Assembly (NCBI GenBank): GCA_024398105.1
Contig: JAKSJP010000029.1
Location: 1 to 32,639, forward strand
Length of the DNA stretch: 32,639 nucleotides
Direction: 5' to 3'
Origin: Bacteroidales bacterium
Lineage (GTDB): Bacteria; Bacteroidota; Bacteroidia; Bacteroidales; UBA932
A program made the position numbers and the translations under genes. This document shows positions 1-7,727 of this stretch, one piece after another (the first letter of the stretch is position 1; each line of letters begins with the position of its first letter). The notes below the pieces were generated by a model. It saw only the letters and a program-made list of their open reading frames with translations. It searched no databases and had not been told where the DNA came from.

Positions 1-225
1 CCAGAACCCGCAGAAGCCTGCTTCATATACGGAGTAGTACTCCGCGTCCGGATAGCTTGTTGTCAAGGTCTTGTGCAGTGCTTCAGGGCTTGCATCCTGG
101 CTGTACTTCTTCAAGAATGACGTCTCCGACAATATTGTCACCGACCAACTCTTCAAATGGACATCCAATCCTACGTAGATGTTTTGTCCTTTGAAACTAA
201 TTTTGTTACTTTGTCTTTGTTCCAT
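1..225 (-). CDS. IS110-family transposase, N-terminal fragment (cut by window edge)
   Basis: This is the start of a DEDD (RuvC-like) recombinase of the IS110 family, which mobilises its own element by serine- and acid-dependent recombination. The 75 visible codons hold the family opening motif YVGLDVHLKSWSVTI at residues 17-31, with the first catalytic Asp at D21. They also hold VYEAG at residues 66-70, with the catalytic Glu at E68. The D-to-E spacing fits the family. The ATG at 225 is the only sensible start, because IS110 proteins begin shortly before this motif. The later catalytic aspartates and the C-terminal serine domain lie beyond the window, so intactness cannot be judged. The upstream DNA is non-coding and highly structured, as expected for a bridge-RNA-encoding end. 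Confidence 0.9.
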   Translation of the reverse strand, partial: MEQRQSNKISFKGQNIYVGLDVHLKSWSVTILSETSFLKKYSQDASPEALHKTLTTSYPDAEYYSVYEAGFCGFW

Positions 226-301
226 AAAGCTGTGATTTAGAGGTTTTCATTTTGTTAGCACTTAAATGTAACCAAAAAATCGACAGCTTTATTTTTATTC
301 A

Positions 302-390
302 AACTCATGAAAAACTTCCGGGGGTCTGCCTTAGCGGCAGGGGTCGGAACCCCTGAGAGCGCTCCTCATGAGCTTCCCCGAAGCTCACTC
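302..390 (-). ncRNA. Candidate IS110 bridge RNA, structured core
   Basis: Directly upstream of the transposase, the minus strand can form three stems. The first is an 8-bp stem with a 3-nt loop (369-376 with 380-387). The second is a 7-bp stem with a 4-nt loop (338-344 with 349-355). The third is a 5-bp stem with a 5-nt loop (326-330 with 336-340) that shares three bases with the second, so the two would alternate. An 8-base palindrome GAGCGCTC sits at 357-364. IS110-group elements are known to encode their bridge RNA between the left end and the transposase start, which is where this lies. The exact ends, the guide loops and expression are not visible. Confidence 0.45.
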
Positions 391-464
391 CATTTTTATT
401 TGGGTTTCAAACATAGGGACTATATCACGATGTTGTTCATGCCGTTAAAGATATTGACATTTAG

Positions 465-1106
465 TTATATATCCAAATTATTCTTCTTACCTTCCTCGAC
501 AGGCCGGAGCGACGGGAGGTTCACGTTGAAATACACGGCAAGCACCCTGATGAGAATCACGGAGCAAAGGGTCACGAACTGGTCGACTATGAGCGGGCAT
601 CCGCACTTCGCCAGGACATAGTAGATGACGCCACCGCCGACGCATGCGACGGCATAGATGTCCTTCCTGAAAATGAGCGGGACCTCGTTGATCAGGACGT
701 CTCTGAGCATACCTCCTGCGGCACCGGTGATACATCCCATGATTATGTTCACCCAGAACGGGAACCCGGCGGCGAGGCTCTTCTCAAGACCTACGACGGT
801 GAAGAGGCCCAGGCCGATGGCATCGAAGAAAAAGAATGTGGCGTTGAGCGGAACGACCCATTTCTTGAACGCTATGGTGAAGAGAAGCGCGATCGCGGTG
901 ATGATGACATATGACGACTGGATCATCCAGAACGGAGTGATGCCAAGACAGAGGTCTCTGATGGTACCGCCTCCCACAGCGGTGACGAAACCTACGACAT
1001 ATGCTCCGAAGATATCGAATTTCTTGGCGGCGGCAAGGCGCACGCCGCTTATCGCAAATGCGAAAGTACCCAGGTAGTCGAACAGTGTTACTATGTCCAG
1101 TGTCAT
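465..1106 (-). CDS. TRIC-type (UPF0126) membrane cation channel family protein
   Basis: This 213-residue polytopic inner-membrane protein belongs to the bacterial TRIC/UPF0126 (YicG-like) family, whose studied members form trimeric cation channels. About seven hydrophobic segments fill the sequence. The two family glycine-rich hallmarks are present: GGGTIRDL near residues 46-53 and GGMLRDVL near residues 131-138. They come from the internal two-fold repeat of the family. The N-terminus (FDYLGTFAFAISG) starts where family members start, which supports the ATG at 1106. A promoter -7 element ends only five bases before that ATG, so the mRNA is probably leaderless. The C-terminus ends in a short charged tail next to the IS110 element. 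The substrate ion cannot be told from sequence. Confidence 0.9.
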   Translation of the reverse strand: MTLDIVTLFDYLGTFAFAISGVRLAAAKKFDIFGAYVVGFVTAVGGGTIRDLCLGITPFWMIQSSYVIITAIALLFTIAFKKWVVPLNATFFFFDAIGLGLFTVVGLEKSLAAGFPFWVNIIMGCITGAAGGMLRDVLINEVPLIFRKDIYAVACVGGGVIYYVLAKCGCPLIVDQFVTLCSVILIRVLAVYFNVNLPSLRPVEEGKKNNLDI

Positions 1107-1111
1107 GGGCG

Positions 1112-1119
1112 CAAAGATA
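1112..1119 (-). promoter_or_regulatory. Promoter -7 box TATCTTTG of the TRIC gene
   Basis: On the minus strand, TATCTTTG matches the Bacteroidetes -7 consensus TAnnTTTG exactly and ends five bases before the start codon at 1106. I see no good TTTG at the -33 position. The spacing puts transcription initiation at or within a base or two of the ATG. Confidence 0.55.
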
Positions 1120-1216
1120 GGGCAGGAATATCAATTTTCCGTCCGAAATCAGTCAAAATATATCACAAACACATCCCGATGGACATATTTGGCTTCCCTC
1201 CTGTGGTATTCTCCTC

Positions 1217-1247
1217 TTTTTTTCATAGTTTTACATATACATATTTG
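1217..1247 (+). promoter_or_regulatory. Possible promoter of the GH43-GH8 set
   Basis: CATATTTG at 1240-1247 matches seven of eight positions of TAnnTTTG. TTTT at 1217-1220 sits 19 bases upstream in place of TTTG. This predicts a leader of roughly 24 bases before the ATG at 1276. A second CATATTTG at 1184-1191 is an alternative. The 1107-1275 gap holds no other feature that I can see. Confidence 0.4.
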
Positions 1248-1275
1248 AAACAAAAACCACATATTACTACTTCAC

Positions 1276-1989
1276 ATGTTCAAATCATCAACACTCAAAG
1301 CGGCTGTCGCAATAATCGCACTCAGCCTGTCTTTCTTCACAAAAGCAGACGCACAGTCCTACCTGGACGTGACTCAGCCGATGTTCGAAGACTATTTCAC
1401 TTCTTCCACAACTGCTCCTGCAAAGCCTGACGCAAAGGGATTCATCAGGAGATGGTCTCTCCTTGAGCCTATCGCAAAGCCTGAGCTCAGGTCAAACAAC
1501 ATGTTCACTGACAGCTGGCTCCGCAACGAGTTCGCGAAGGAAGTCTTCCCTGGACAGATGACAGTCATCCCTAAGGACGGTGACAAGGTCAAGCTCGACA
1601 AGAAGACCATCCTCAAGTGGCACTGCGTAGACAGCAAGCTTTTCAACGTGAAGCTCTATCGTTTCGCCACAGGTCTCGGTCTCCACGCTACGGAAGGCCT
1701 CTACCAGGCAGTGACTGTAATCGAGGCTCCTAGAGAGATGAAGGTAAGACTCGCAGTCGGCTCGAACTCAGGCTCTCAGTGGTGGCTCAACGGAGAGGAC
1801 GTGCTCCTTCTCTCAAATGACCGCCGCATGGTCGTAGACGATGTCGTCTCCAAGGTGATCACCCTCAAGGAAGGCAAGAACGTGCTCCGCGGCCAGATCA
1901 TCAACGGTCCGGGCATGAGCGACTTCTGCGTACGCTTCCTCGACGAGAAGGGAAATCCTGTAAGGAACCTCAAAATCACTAACGAATAA
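1276..1989 (+). CDS. Secreted protein with galactose-binding-like jelly-roll fold
   Basis: This 237-residue protein has a clear signal peptide (hydrophobic core AAVAIIALSLSF, cleavage near ADAQ at residue 27) and no lipobox, so it is probably periplasmic or secreted. The C-terminal half reads like the beta-sandwich modules of glycosidase accessory domains. It has a charged strand, then VGSNSGSQWWLNGEDVL (about 154-170), then a VITLKEGKNVL strand-turn, then an FCVRFLD end strand. The WLNG turn and the LKEGKN turn are typical of galactose-binding-like domains. I do not recognise a catalytic motif. It lies 12 bases before a GH43 and reads in the same direction, so I infer an accessory carbohydrate-binding role in xylan or arabinan use. 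Confidence 0.7.
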   Translation: MFKSSTLKAAVAIIALSLSFFTKADAQSYLDVTQPMFEDYFTSSTTAPAKPDAKGFIRRWSLLEPIAKPELRSNNMFTDSWLRNEFAKEVFPGQMTVIPKDGDKVKLDKKTILKWHCVDSKLFNVKLYRFATGLGLHATEGLYQAVTVIEAPREMKVRLAVGSNSGSQWWLNGEDVLLLSNDRRMVVDDVVSKVITLKEGKNVLRGQIINGPGMSDFCVRFLDEKGNPVRNLKITNE

Positions 1990-2001
1990 TCTCTGACTGA
2001 A

Positions 2002-3453
2002 ATGAAAAGCTTAAAGACATATATTCTTGCGTTCGTCCTGATGACCCTTGGTCTCAGCGCACAGGCACAGCTTGCCGGAAACATCTACATCCATGACCCT
2101 TCTACCATCGTGAAGTGCGACGGTAAGTACTATACATTCGGAACAGGTTCAGGCGGTCTTATCTCAGACGACGGCTATACATGGCGTACAGGCGCAGTCA
2201 GGACCGGCGGCGGTGTCGCTCCTGATGTCATCAAGATCGGTGACAGATACCTTGTAGGCTACAGCTCAAACTATCCTGGAACCCGCGGATACACAAAGGG
2301 CGACGTCATCACAGTATGGACAAAGACCCTCGATCCTGAGTCTCCTGACTTCGGCTATTCAGAGCAGGAGCTCGTCGCATGGGCAGGTGCGGACGACGAC
2401 TGCTGGGCTATCGACCAGGCATTCCTCCTCGACCCTACCACAGGACGTCTCTGGATGTCTTACGGTACCTATTTCGGAGCCATCCGTATCGTCGAGCTCG
2501 ATCCTGAGACAGGAAAGAGAGTAGAAGGCAACGAGCCTGTAGACGTAGCCATCGACTGCGAGGCCACAGCCCTCATGTACAAGGATGGCTGGTACTATCT
2601 CCTCGGAACCCACGGTACATGCTGCGACGGCACAAACTCTACATACAACATCGTCTGCGGCCGTTCGAAGAGCCCTACCGGACCATATCTCGACAATGTC
2701 GGAAGAGACATGCTCGAGGGTGGCGGAAGAATGGTTCTCTCAGCCGGCAACAGAGCTACAGGTCCTGGTCACTTCGGACTCTATGTAGAGGATGAAGGCT
2801 GTGAGAAGATGTCATTCCACTGGGAGGCAGACTTCGACCGCAGCGGACGCAGCACCCTCGGTATCAGAAGCCTTATCTGGAAGAACGGCTGGCCTGTGGC
2901 TGCCGAACCTTTCAAGGAGGGCACATTCGAGATCGAGTCTGAGAGAAGAGGCTACGCTCTTGAGATCGCAGTCGATTTCGTAAGACTCGCAGGAGGCATG
3001 AGAGCATTCGGCGTAAGGGACAACGAGGCTGTAGTATCTCTCGAGGAGCAGAAGCTCGAGGATGTGATCGGTGGTTGGCCGGAGGGCAACATCGACGTAA
3101 GAGCAAACGACTATATGTTCCGTCCTCACCAGAAGTGGACCATCACAGCAGTCACAGACAAGGGTGGATACCTTGGACAGCCATACTACAAGATCACCAT
3201 CGCTGGAACAGACAGGGCCCTTGCAGCCACTGCAGACGCTGACCTCACTTCAGTACCACAGTACACAGGTGCAGACGAGCAGCTCTGGAGAATCGAGCAG
3301 CTTATCGACGGCACATACAGGATCATGCCTAAGAGCATCGGCGGCAAGGCTAACGAGCATCTCTGTCTCGTCAGCACCGGTGACAGCTCAGTCGGCCTCG
3401 GCACATACGACTTCAGCTCCGACAACTCTAAGTGGAACCTCAGGGACAGATAA
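2002..3453 (+). CDS. Secreted glycoside hydrolase family 43 enzyme with C-terminal beta-trefoil-like domain
   Basis: This 483-residue protein has a signal peptide ending near SAQAQ (residues 19-23). It is followed by a five-bladed GH43 propeller, which cleaves arabinose- or xylose-containing side chains or alpha-1,5-arabinan. The expected catalytic triad is visible: D32 in YIHDPS (base), D138 in AIDQAFLLD (pKa modulator) and E187 in DCEATAL (acid). The stretch GTCCDGTNSTYNI (about 205-217) resembles the endo-arabinanase branch of GH43, as do VAPDV and GPGH. Residues from about 370 to the end look like a ricin/CBM13-type trefoil. The gene is 18 bases before the GH8 gene. The exact subfamily and substrate are uncertain: arabinan by motif, arabinoxylan by neighbourhood. 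Confidence 0.88.
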   Translation: MKSLKTYILAFVLMTLGLSAQAQLAGNIYIHDPSTIVKCDGKYYTFGTGSGGLISDDGYTWRTGAVRTGGGVAPDVIKIGDRYLVGYSSNYPGTRGYTKGDVITVWTKTLDPESPDFGYSEQELVAWAGADDDCWAIDQAFLLDPTTGRLWMSYGTYFGAIRIVELDPETGKRVEGNEPVDVAIDCEATALMYKDGWYYLLGTHGTCCDGTNSTYNIVCGRSKSPTGPYLDNVGRDMLEGGGRMVLSAGNRATGPGHFGLYVEDEGCEKMSFHWEADFDRSGRSTLGIRSLIWKNGWPVAAEPFKEGTFEIESERRGYALEIAVDFVRLAGGMRAFGVRDNEAVVSLEEQKLEDVIGGWPEGNIDVRANDYMFRPHQKWTITAVTDKGGYLGQPYYKITIAGTDRALAATADADLTSVPQYTGADEQLWRIEQLIDGTYRIMPKSIGGKANEHLCLVSTGDSSVGLGTYDFSSDNSKWNLRDR

Positions 3454-3471
3454 TATAACAACGGACATAAT

Positions 3472-4746
3472 ATGAAGAAAATCCTCATCATCATCGCAGC
3501 CGCGATAGCTGCGGCATCATGCAGCCATGGGCTCAAGGAACCATGGTCAAAGGGCGGTTTCGAGACCGGCCAGTACCGTAATGTATTCAAGGAGATGGGT
3601 TACTCCCAGAAGGAGATCGACGCCAAGCTCAACCAGATCTACTACGAAGTGTTCGAAGGACCGGACAAGGTCTATTTCGAGGTTGGTGACTCTCTCGGAT
3701 ACGTATCCGACATCAAGAACTACGACGCACGTACCGAAGGTATGTCATACGGTCTGATGATCGCAGTCCAGCTCGACAAGAAGGATGTGTTCGACCGCAT
3801 CTGGAGATGGGCGAAGAAGTACATGCAGTACCAGGAAGGCCCTATGAAGGGATACTTCGCATGGAGCCTCGCGACCGACGGAACAATCAAGGGAAGAGGT
3901 CCTGCTTCAGACGGTGAGCTCTACTTCGTGACATCCCTCATCTTCGCTTCAAACCGCTGGGGCAACGACGGTGACATCAACTATCTGGCCGAGGCTCAGA
4001 ACATCCTCAACAGTTCATGGGAGAAGGATGGCAGCGAGGCCGGCATCATGCCTTTCATCAACAAGGAGAAGCACCTCATCACTTTCACACCTGACGGATT
4101 CGGAGTCAACTACACCGACCCTTCATACCACCTCCCTGCTTTCTACGAGGTATGGGCACGCTGGGCTGATGACGGCCGTGCAGACTTCTACCGCGAGTGC
4201 GCAAAGGCAAGCCGCGAGTACCTCCACAAGTCAATCAACCCTGAGACCGGTCTCAACTCGGACTACAACAACTACGACGGTTCAGACATGGTACGCGGCA
4301 GATTCATGGCAAAGCCGTCTTTCCGCTACGACTCATGGAGAGTTCCTATGAACATGGCGCTCGACTACTCATGGGCTTGTGCAGACAAGGAGTGGCAGAA
4401 CAACTACGCAAACACCATCCAGGACTTCTTCTACTCAAAGGGCATCGACACATTCGCTGACCAGTACAATGTCGACGGAACTGAGATCGAGAACCCTATG
4501 AGAGCAGGCCAGGGCACATACCAGGGAACCGGCACAAGGCATTCAGTCGGCCTCGTAGCGACCTTGGCGGCTGCTTCACTCGCAGCTGACCACGACATCG
4601 CAATCGAGTTCGCACAGAGACTCTGGGACAGCGAGAACAAGCCTTACGAGGACGGATACTTCGACGCATACTACGACGGCATCCTCAGACTTTTCGCATT
4701 CATGCATCTCAGCGGCAACTACCGTGTGATCACTCCTGCGAAATAA
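3472..4746 (+). CDS. GH8 reducing-end xylose-releasing exo-oligoxylanase-like lipoprotein
   Basis: This 424-residue GH8 (alpha/alpha)6-barrel enzyme is closest by motif to Rex enzymes (EC 3.2.1.156), which remove xylose from the reducing end of xylo-oligosaccharides. The acid/base Glu is E89 in ARTEGMSYGLM. The base Asp is D287 in FRYDSWRVP. The substrate-shaping His of Rex enzymes is matched by H357 in GTGTRHSVGL, a feature that favours Rex over endo-acting GH8. A lipobox-like AAASC at residues 13-17 predicts a lipoprotein anchored at C17. It is the last gene of the GH43 set and is followed by a strong terminator. Together with the GH43 and the GH10 downstream it points to xylan use. It could alternatively act as an endo-xylanase, so activity needs measurement. 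Confidence 0.92.
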   Translation: MKKILIIIAAAIAAASCSHGLKEPWSKGGFETGQYRNVFKEMGYSQKEIDAKLNQIYYEVFEGPDKVYFEVGDSLGYVSDIKNYDARTEGMSYGLMIAVQLDKKDVFDRIWRWAKKYMQYQEGPMKGYFAWSLATDGTIKGRGPASDGELYFVTSLIFASNRWGNDGDINYLAEAQNILNSSWEKDGSEAGIMPFINKEKHLITFTPDGFGVNYTDPSYHLPAFYEVWARWADDGRADFYRECAKASREYLHKSINPETGLNSDYNNYDGSDMVRGRFMAKPSFRYDSWRVPMNMALDYSWACADKEWQNNYANTIQDFFYSKGIDTFADQYNVDGTEIENPMRAGQGTYQGTGTRHSVGLVATLAAASLAADHDIAIEFAQRLWDSENKPYEDGYFDAYYDGILRLFAFMHLSGNYRVITPAK

Positions 4747-4768
4747 CATTCAGGACAGTTTTTCCAAG

Positions 4769-4799
4769 AGCCGGCCGGGACCATCCTGGCCGGCTTTTT
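4769..4799 (+). terminator. Rho-independent terminator after the GH8 gene
   Basis: An 8-bp perfect GC-rich stem (AGCCGGCC at 4769-4776 with GGCCGGCT at 4788-4795) and an 11-base loop are followed by five T residues. It closes the GH43-GH8 unit only two bases before the next promoter. Confidence 0.9.
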
Positions 4800-4801
4800 C
4801 A

Positions 4802-4833
4802 TTTGCCCGTGAGCGAAAAATACATTACTTTTG
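4802..4833 (+). promoter_or_regulatory. Perfect Bacteroidetes promoter of the DUF6057-like unit
   Basis: TTTG at 4802-4805, a 20-base spacer and TACTTTTG at 4826-4833 match the TTTG / TAnnTTTG consensus fully. Initiation is predicted around 4837-4840. This excludes an ATG at 4837 as start and selects the in-frame ATG at 4858. Confidence 0.8.
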
Positions 4834-4857
4834 TGAATGCACATATTGCACACGCCA

Positions 4858-6267
4858 ATGAAACTCAGAATACAAGAAAGATACTTCGGGAAAGTCGCTG
4901 CTCTCATCGCTTTCGCCCTTGCCTACGGTTTCTTCCAGTTCGGATATCAATACCATCTGATGCGCAGGGAACAGATGAACCTGTTCCTGTATGACTGGGA
5001 ATACATCCGCGAGACATACAGGGGCATGGGATGGCTTTCCCACTTCCTCGGTGACTTCGTGGAGCAGTTCCTCTACTTCCCTGTCCTGGGTCCGGTCCTG
5101 ATCGCCCTGATAATCCTTGGCATCGCGGCCATACCTTATCTGATCTCCCGCAGATGGCTCGGAAAATGGGCTTCCCTGGGGATAGCCTTCGTATTCTACG
5201 TATGGGCGTTCATGAGAGAGACCGGCAACCTGTATATCACTCAGTATTCGATAGCCGTCCTCTCCTACCTTGCACTGGTTTTCATGGCTTTCCTCTTCAA
5301 GAAGAGATGGCAGCAGGCGGCCGCGGCGGCATTGCTGCTGGGTGCAGGCGTCTATGCGATCGGCAATCCATACCACAAGTACTATGGTGAATTGTGGGGA
5401 ACTCCTGAGTTCACGAATGAGAAGGTGATTGCCCTCGACGTACAGGCATCGAGGGAAAACTGGGACAAGGTCCTCAAGATCGCAAAGAAACGCATCCTCG
5501 TCAACGAGGCCGTATATATGACCAACCTGGCACTCGCCATGAAGGGTCAGCTCGGCAACGAGCTCTTTGACTACCCTCAGAACTACGCAAACGGACTGTT
5601 CCTCTGGGTAGACGGAGAGTCGTCCCAGTTCTCAGTCGGACTGGCCGGTGAAGTATGGTACCATATGGGTAACATGACCCTCGCGGAGCAGAGCGCAATC
5701 GTGGCCCTCCAGCAGTCGGCCAAGCACACCGGAACCAAATATATCAAGAGACTCGCCGAGATCACTCTCATCACCGAGGAATACGGCGCTGCGATGAAGT
5801 ACCTCAACATGCTCAACAGGACGCTCGTCTACAGGAAATGGGCTCGCAGCATGGTCCCTGAGAACCAGGGTCCAGAGGAGAAGAAATGGCTCGCAGACCG
5901 CCGTGCAGACCTGCCGAAGGAAGACATGATCTATGACAGCAACTTCTACTTCAGGGATGTCATGCTCCAGCTTCTGGAAGCCAACCCGGACAATATGATA
6001 GCAAGGCAGTACCTTCTTGTCTATGACCTTCTCAACCTGTACGTCGAAGATTTCTTCAACAACTACAGCGCAAAGCTGATCAAAGGATCAGTCTACGAGC
6101 AGGCAGCCCTCATCTGGCTGACTGTCCAGAACAGGACGGGCGATGAAGAACTGACGAAATACGGAATCAGCAGACAGACCGTTCAGAGAATCGAGCAGTT
6201 CTATCGTTTCCCTGACAAGTACAAGAACACCTATTGGTACTACTATCTGTACACAACAGCAGACTAG
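4858..6267 (+). CDS. DUF6057-like multi-pass membrane protein
   Basis: This 469-residue protein from the chosen ATG resembles the DUF6057 family of Bacteroidetes, whose function is not known. The first 170 or so residues carry about five membrane segments (for example FGKVAALIAFALAYGFF, VLIALIILGIAAIPYL and YSIAVLSYLALVFMAF). The remaining two thirds are soluble and helical with repeated-looking pairs of helices, as in TPR-like domains. A longer reading frame opens at 4837, but the promoter at 4802-4833 would start RNA at about that base, so 4858 is the better start. The next gene begins two bases after the stop, so the pair is co-transcribed. I infer an envelope assembly or scaffolding role for the pair; nothing catalytic is visible. 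Confidence 0.8.
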   Translation: MKLRIQERYFGKVAALIAFALAYGFFQFGYQYHLMRREQMNLFLYDWEYIRETYRGMGWLSHFLGDFVEQFLYFPVLGPVLIALIILGIAAIPYLISRRWLGKWASLGIAFVFYVWAFMRETGNLYITQYSIAVLSYLALVFMAFLFKKRWQQAAAAALLLGAGVYAIGNPYHKYYGELWGTPEFTNEKVIALDVQASRENWDKVLKIAKKRILVNEAVYMTNLALAMKGQLGNELFDYPQNYANGLFLWVDGESSQFSVGLAGEVWYHMGNMTLAEQSAIVALQQSAKHTGTKYIKRLAEITLITEEYGAAMKYLNMLNRTLVYRKWARSMVPENQGPEEKKWLADRRADLPKEDMIYDSNFYFRDVMLQLLEANPDNMIARQYLLVYDLLNLYVEDFFNNYSAKLIKGSVYEQAALIWLTVQNRTGDEELTKYGISRQTVQRIEQFYRFPDKYKNTYWYYYLYTTAD

Positions 6268-6269
6268 CC

Positions 6270-7727
6270 ATGAGAAAGACCCTATACAGAATATTCAGCG
6301 CAGTCCTGGCATTCACAATGCTTACATCCTGCTACACCGAGCTTTCCACTTCCCTCGCGGGCAGTGAGGGTCCGGCAATCATCTATCCGGACTACAAGGA
6401 AGTCACCATACCTGCCAACATCGCTCCACTCAACTATCGCTATGCGATGAAGGGTGTCCGCAGCGCGACGACCACATTCACGCTGGACGGCAAGAGTGTC
6501 ACTGTCCATGGTACCGAGGTGGAATGGAACCTACGCAGATGGAAGGCTTTCCTTGAAGGCGCCGAAGGCAAGACCATCGATGTCAAGGCAAGCGTCAAGG
6601 TCGATGGACGGACGATCGAGGACTCATGGTCGATCTACGTCTGCGATGAGCCTGTCGACCCATACCTCACATACAGACTGATCGAGCCTGCTTTCCAGAT
6701 GTGGGACAACGTCTCTATCATGGAGCGCAACGTAGAGAATTTCGACGAGACAGTCATCAGCGACTATACCGTCACCGACAACTCCTGCATGAACTGCCAC
6801 ATCCATGGCCAGCAGCGCGGCGACCTCTCCATCTTCTATATCCGTGGAGAGAACGGCGGTGCCATCCTGAACCGTGACGGAGAAATCAGGAAACTTACCC
6901 TTAAGACCCCTGGAATGCTTTCTGCGACGGTCTATGGCGAGCTCCATCCTTCAGGCAGGTTCGGAGTATTCTCGACCAACATCATCATCCCTGGACTTCA
7001 CGGAATGTCAAGGATGCGTACGGAAGTGTACGATACGGCATCAGACCTCACTGTCGCTGATTTCGACAACAACAGGATGATCAACCTGCCTCATACCGCA
7101 CGTGCCGACAGGTTCGAGACATTCCCTTGTTTCTCCGCCGACGGAGAATCGGTGATCTACTGCGTCGCAGACACCCTTCCTGTCCCTCAGGACGTCGACA
7201 AGCTGCTCTACCATCTCGTACAGGTTCCTTTCGACACGCAGACAGGAGAGATGGGAACGCAGGTCGACACTCTCTGGAACGCAAAGCAGCACAACGCATC
7301 TGTCTGCTATCCTAAGGCATCTCCGGACGGAAGATGGATGATGTTCACAGTGGCTGACTATGGCACTTTCCCTATCAACCACAACGAAAGCACTCTCACG
7401 ATGATCGATCTCCAGAACGGAGACATCCACGAGCTTTCAAGCATCAAGGGAGAGAATTCAGACACATTCCATTCATGGTCTTCAGACAGCCATTGGTTCG
7501 TGTTCGCAAGCAAGAGAGGCGACGCCCAGTACAGCAAGGCGTACTTCTGCCACATAGATGACGAAGGAAATCCTACTAAGCCTTTCCTCCTTCCTCAGAA
7601 GTCGTCGCGCTTCTACGACACGAACTTCCACTCCTTCAACGTACCTGACCTCGCACGCGAAAGCACCGGCATGAACAAGCGTACTACCAGGGCGATGTAC
7701 AAGGCTGAAAGCGAATCTTTCAATTAG
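6270..7727 (+). CDS. TolB-like beta-propeller lipoprotein with a CxxCH haem-binding motif
   Basis: This 485-residue lipoprotein (lipobox MLTSC, C21) sits two bases after the DUF6057-like gene. I start it at the ATG at 6270; an upstream in-frame ATG would overlap the previous gene. A short N-terminal beta domain (about 40-130) is followed by a single c-type haem motif, CMNCH at residues 173-177. After that come WD40/PD40-like propeller blades with repeated turns such as FSADGESVIY, KASPDGRWMMFT and WSSDSHWFVFAS. If haem is attached, it would be a periplasmic or surface monohaem propeller. Alternatively the cysteines could bind metal. The two stop codons at its 3' end overlap with the convergent gene. 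Function is unknown. Confidence 0.8.
   Translation: MRKTLYRIFSAVLAFTMLTSCYTELSTSLAGSEGPAIIYPDYKEVTIPANIAPLNYRYAMKGVRSATTTFTLDGKSVTVHGTEVEWNLRRWKAFLEGAEGKTIDVKASVKVDGRTIEDSWSIYVCDEPVDPYLTYRLIEPAFQMWDNVSIMERNVENFDETVISDYTVTDNSCMNCHIHGQQRGDLSIFYIRGENGGAILNRDGEIRKLTLKTPGMLSATVYGELHPSGRFGVFSTNIIIPGLHGMSRMRTEVYDTASDLTVADFDNNRMINLPHTARADRFETFPCFSADGESVIYCVADTLPVPQDVDKLLYHLVQVPFDTQTGEMGTQVDTLWNAKQHNASVCYPKASPDGRWMMFTVADYGTFPINHNESTLTMIDLQNGDIHELSSIKGENSDTFHSWSSDSHWFVFASKRGDAQYSKAYFCHIDDEGNPTKPFLLPQKSSRFYDTNFHSFNVPDLARESTGMNKRTTRAMYKAESESFN

Larger units (their letters stand above)
1..464 (-). mobile_element. IS110-family insertion sequence, left portion only
   Basis: The window opens inside an IS110-type element. 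It shows the first 75 codons of the transposase on the minus strand and the structured non-coding DNA upstream of it. IS110 elements lack terminal inverted repeats, so the outer boundary cannot be fixed from one copy. I extend it to the 3' end of the neighbouring TRIC gene at 465 as an outer limit; the true end may lie tens of bases inside that. The rest of the element is outside the window. Confidence 0.6.

Noticed and set aside
307-621. 104-codon open frame on the plus strand over the IS110 end
   Set aside because: It spans the hairpin region and the 3' end of the TRIC gene on the opposite strand and has no coding character.
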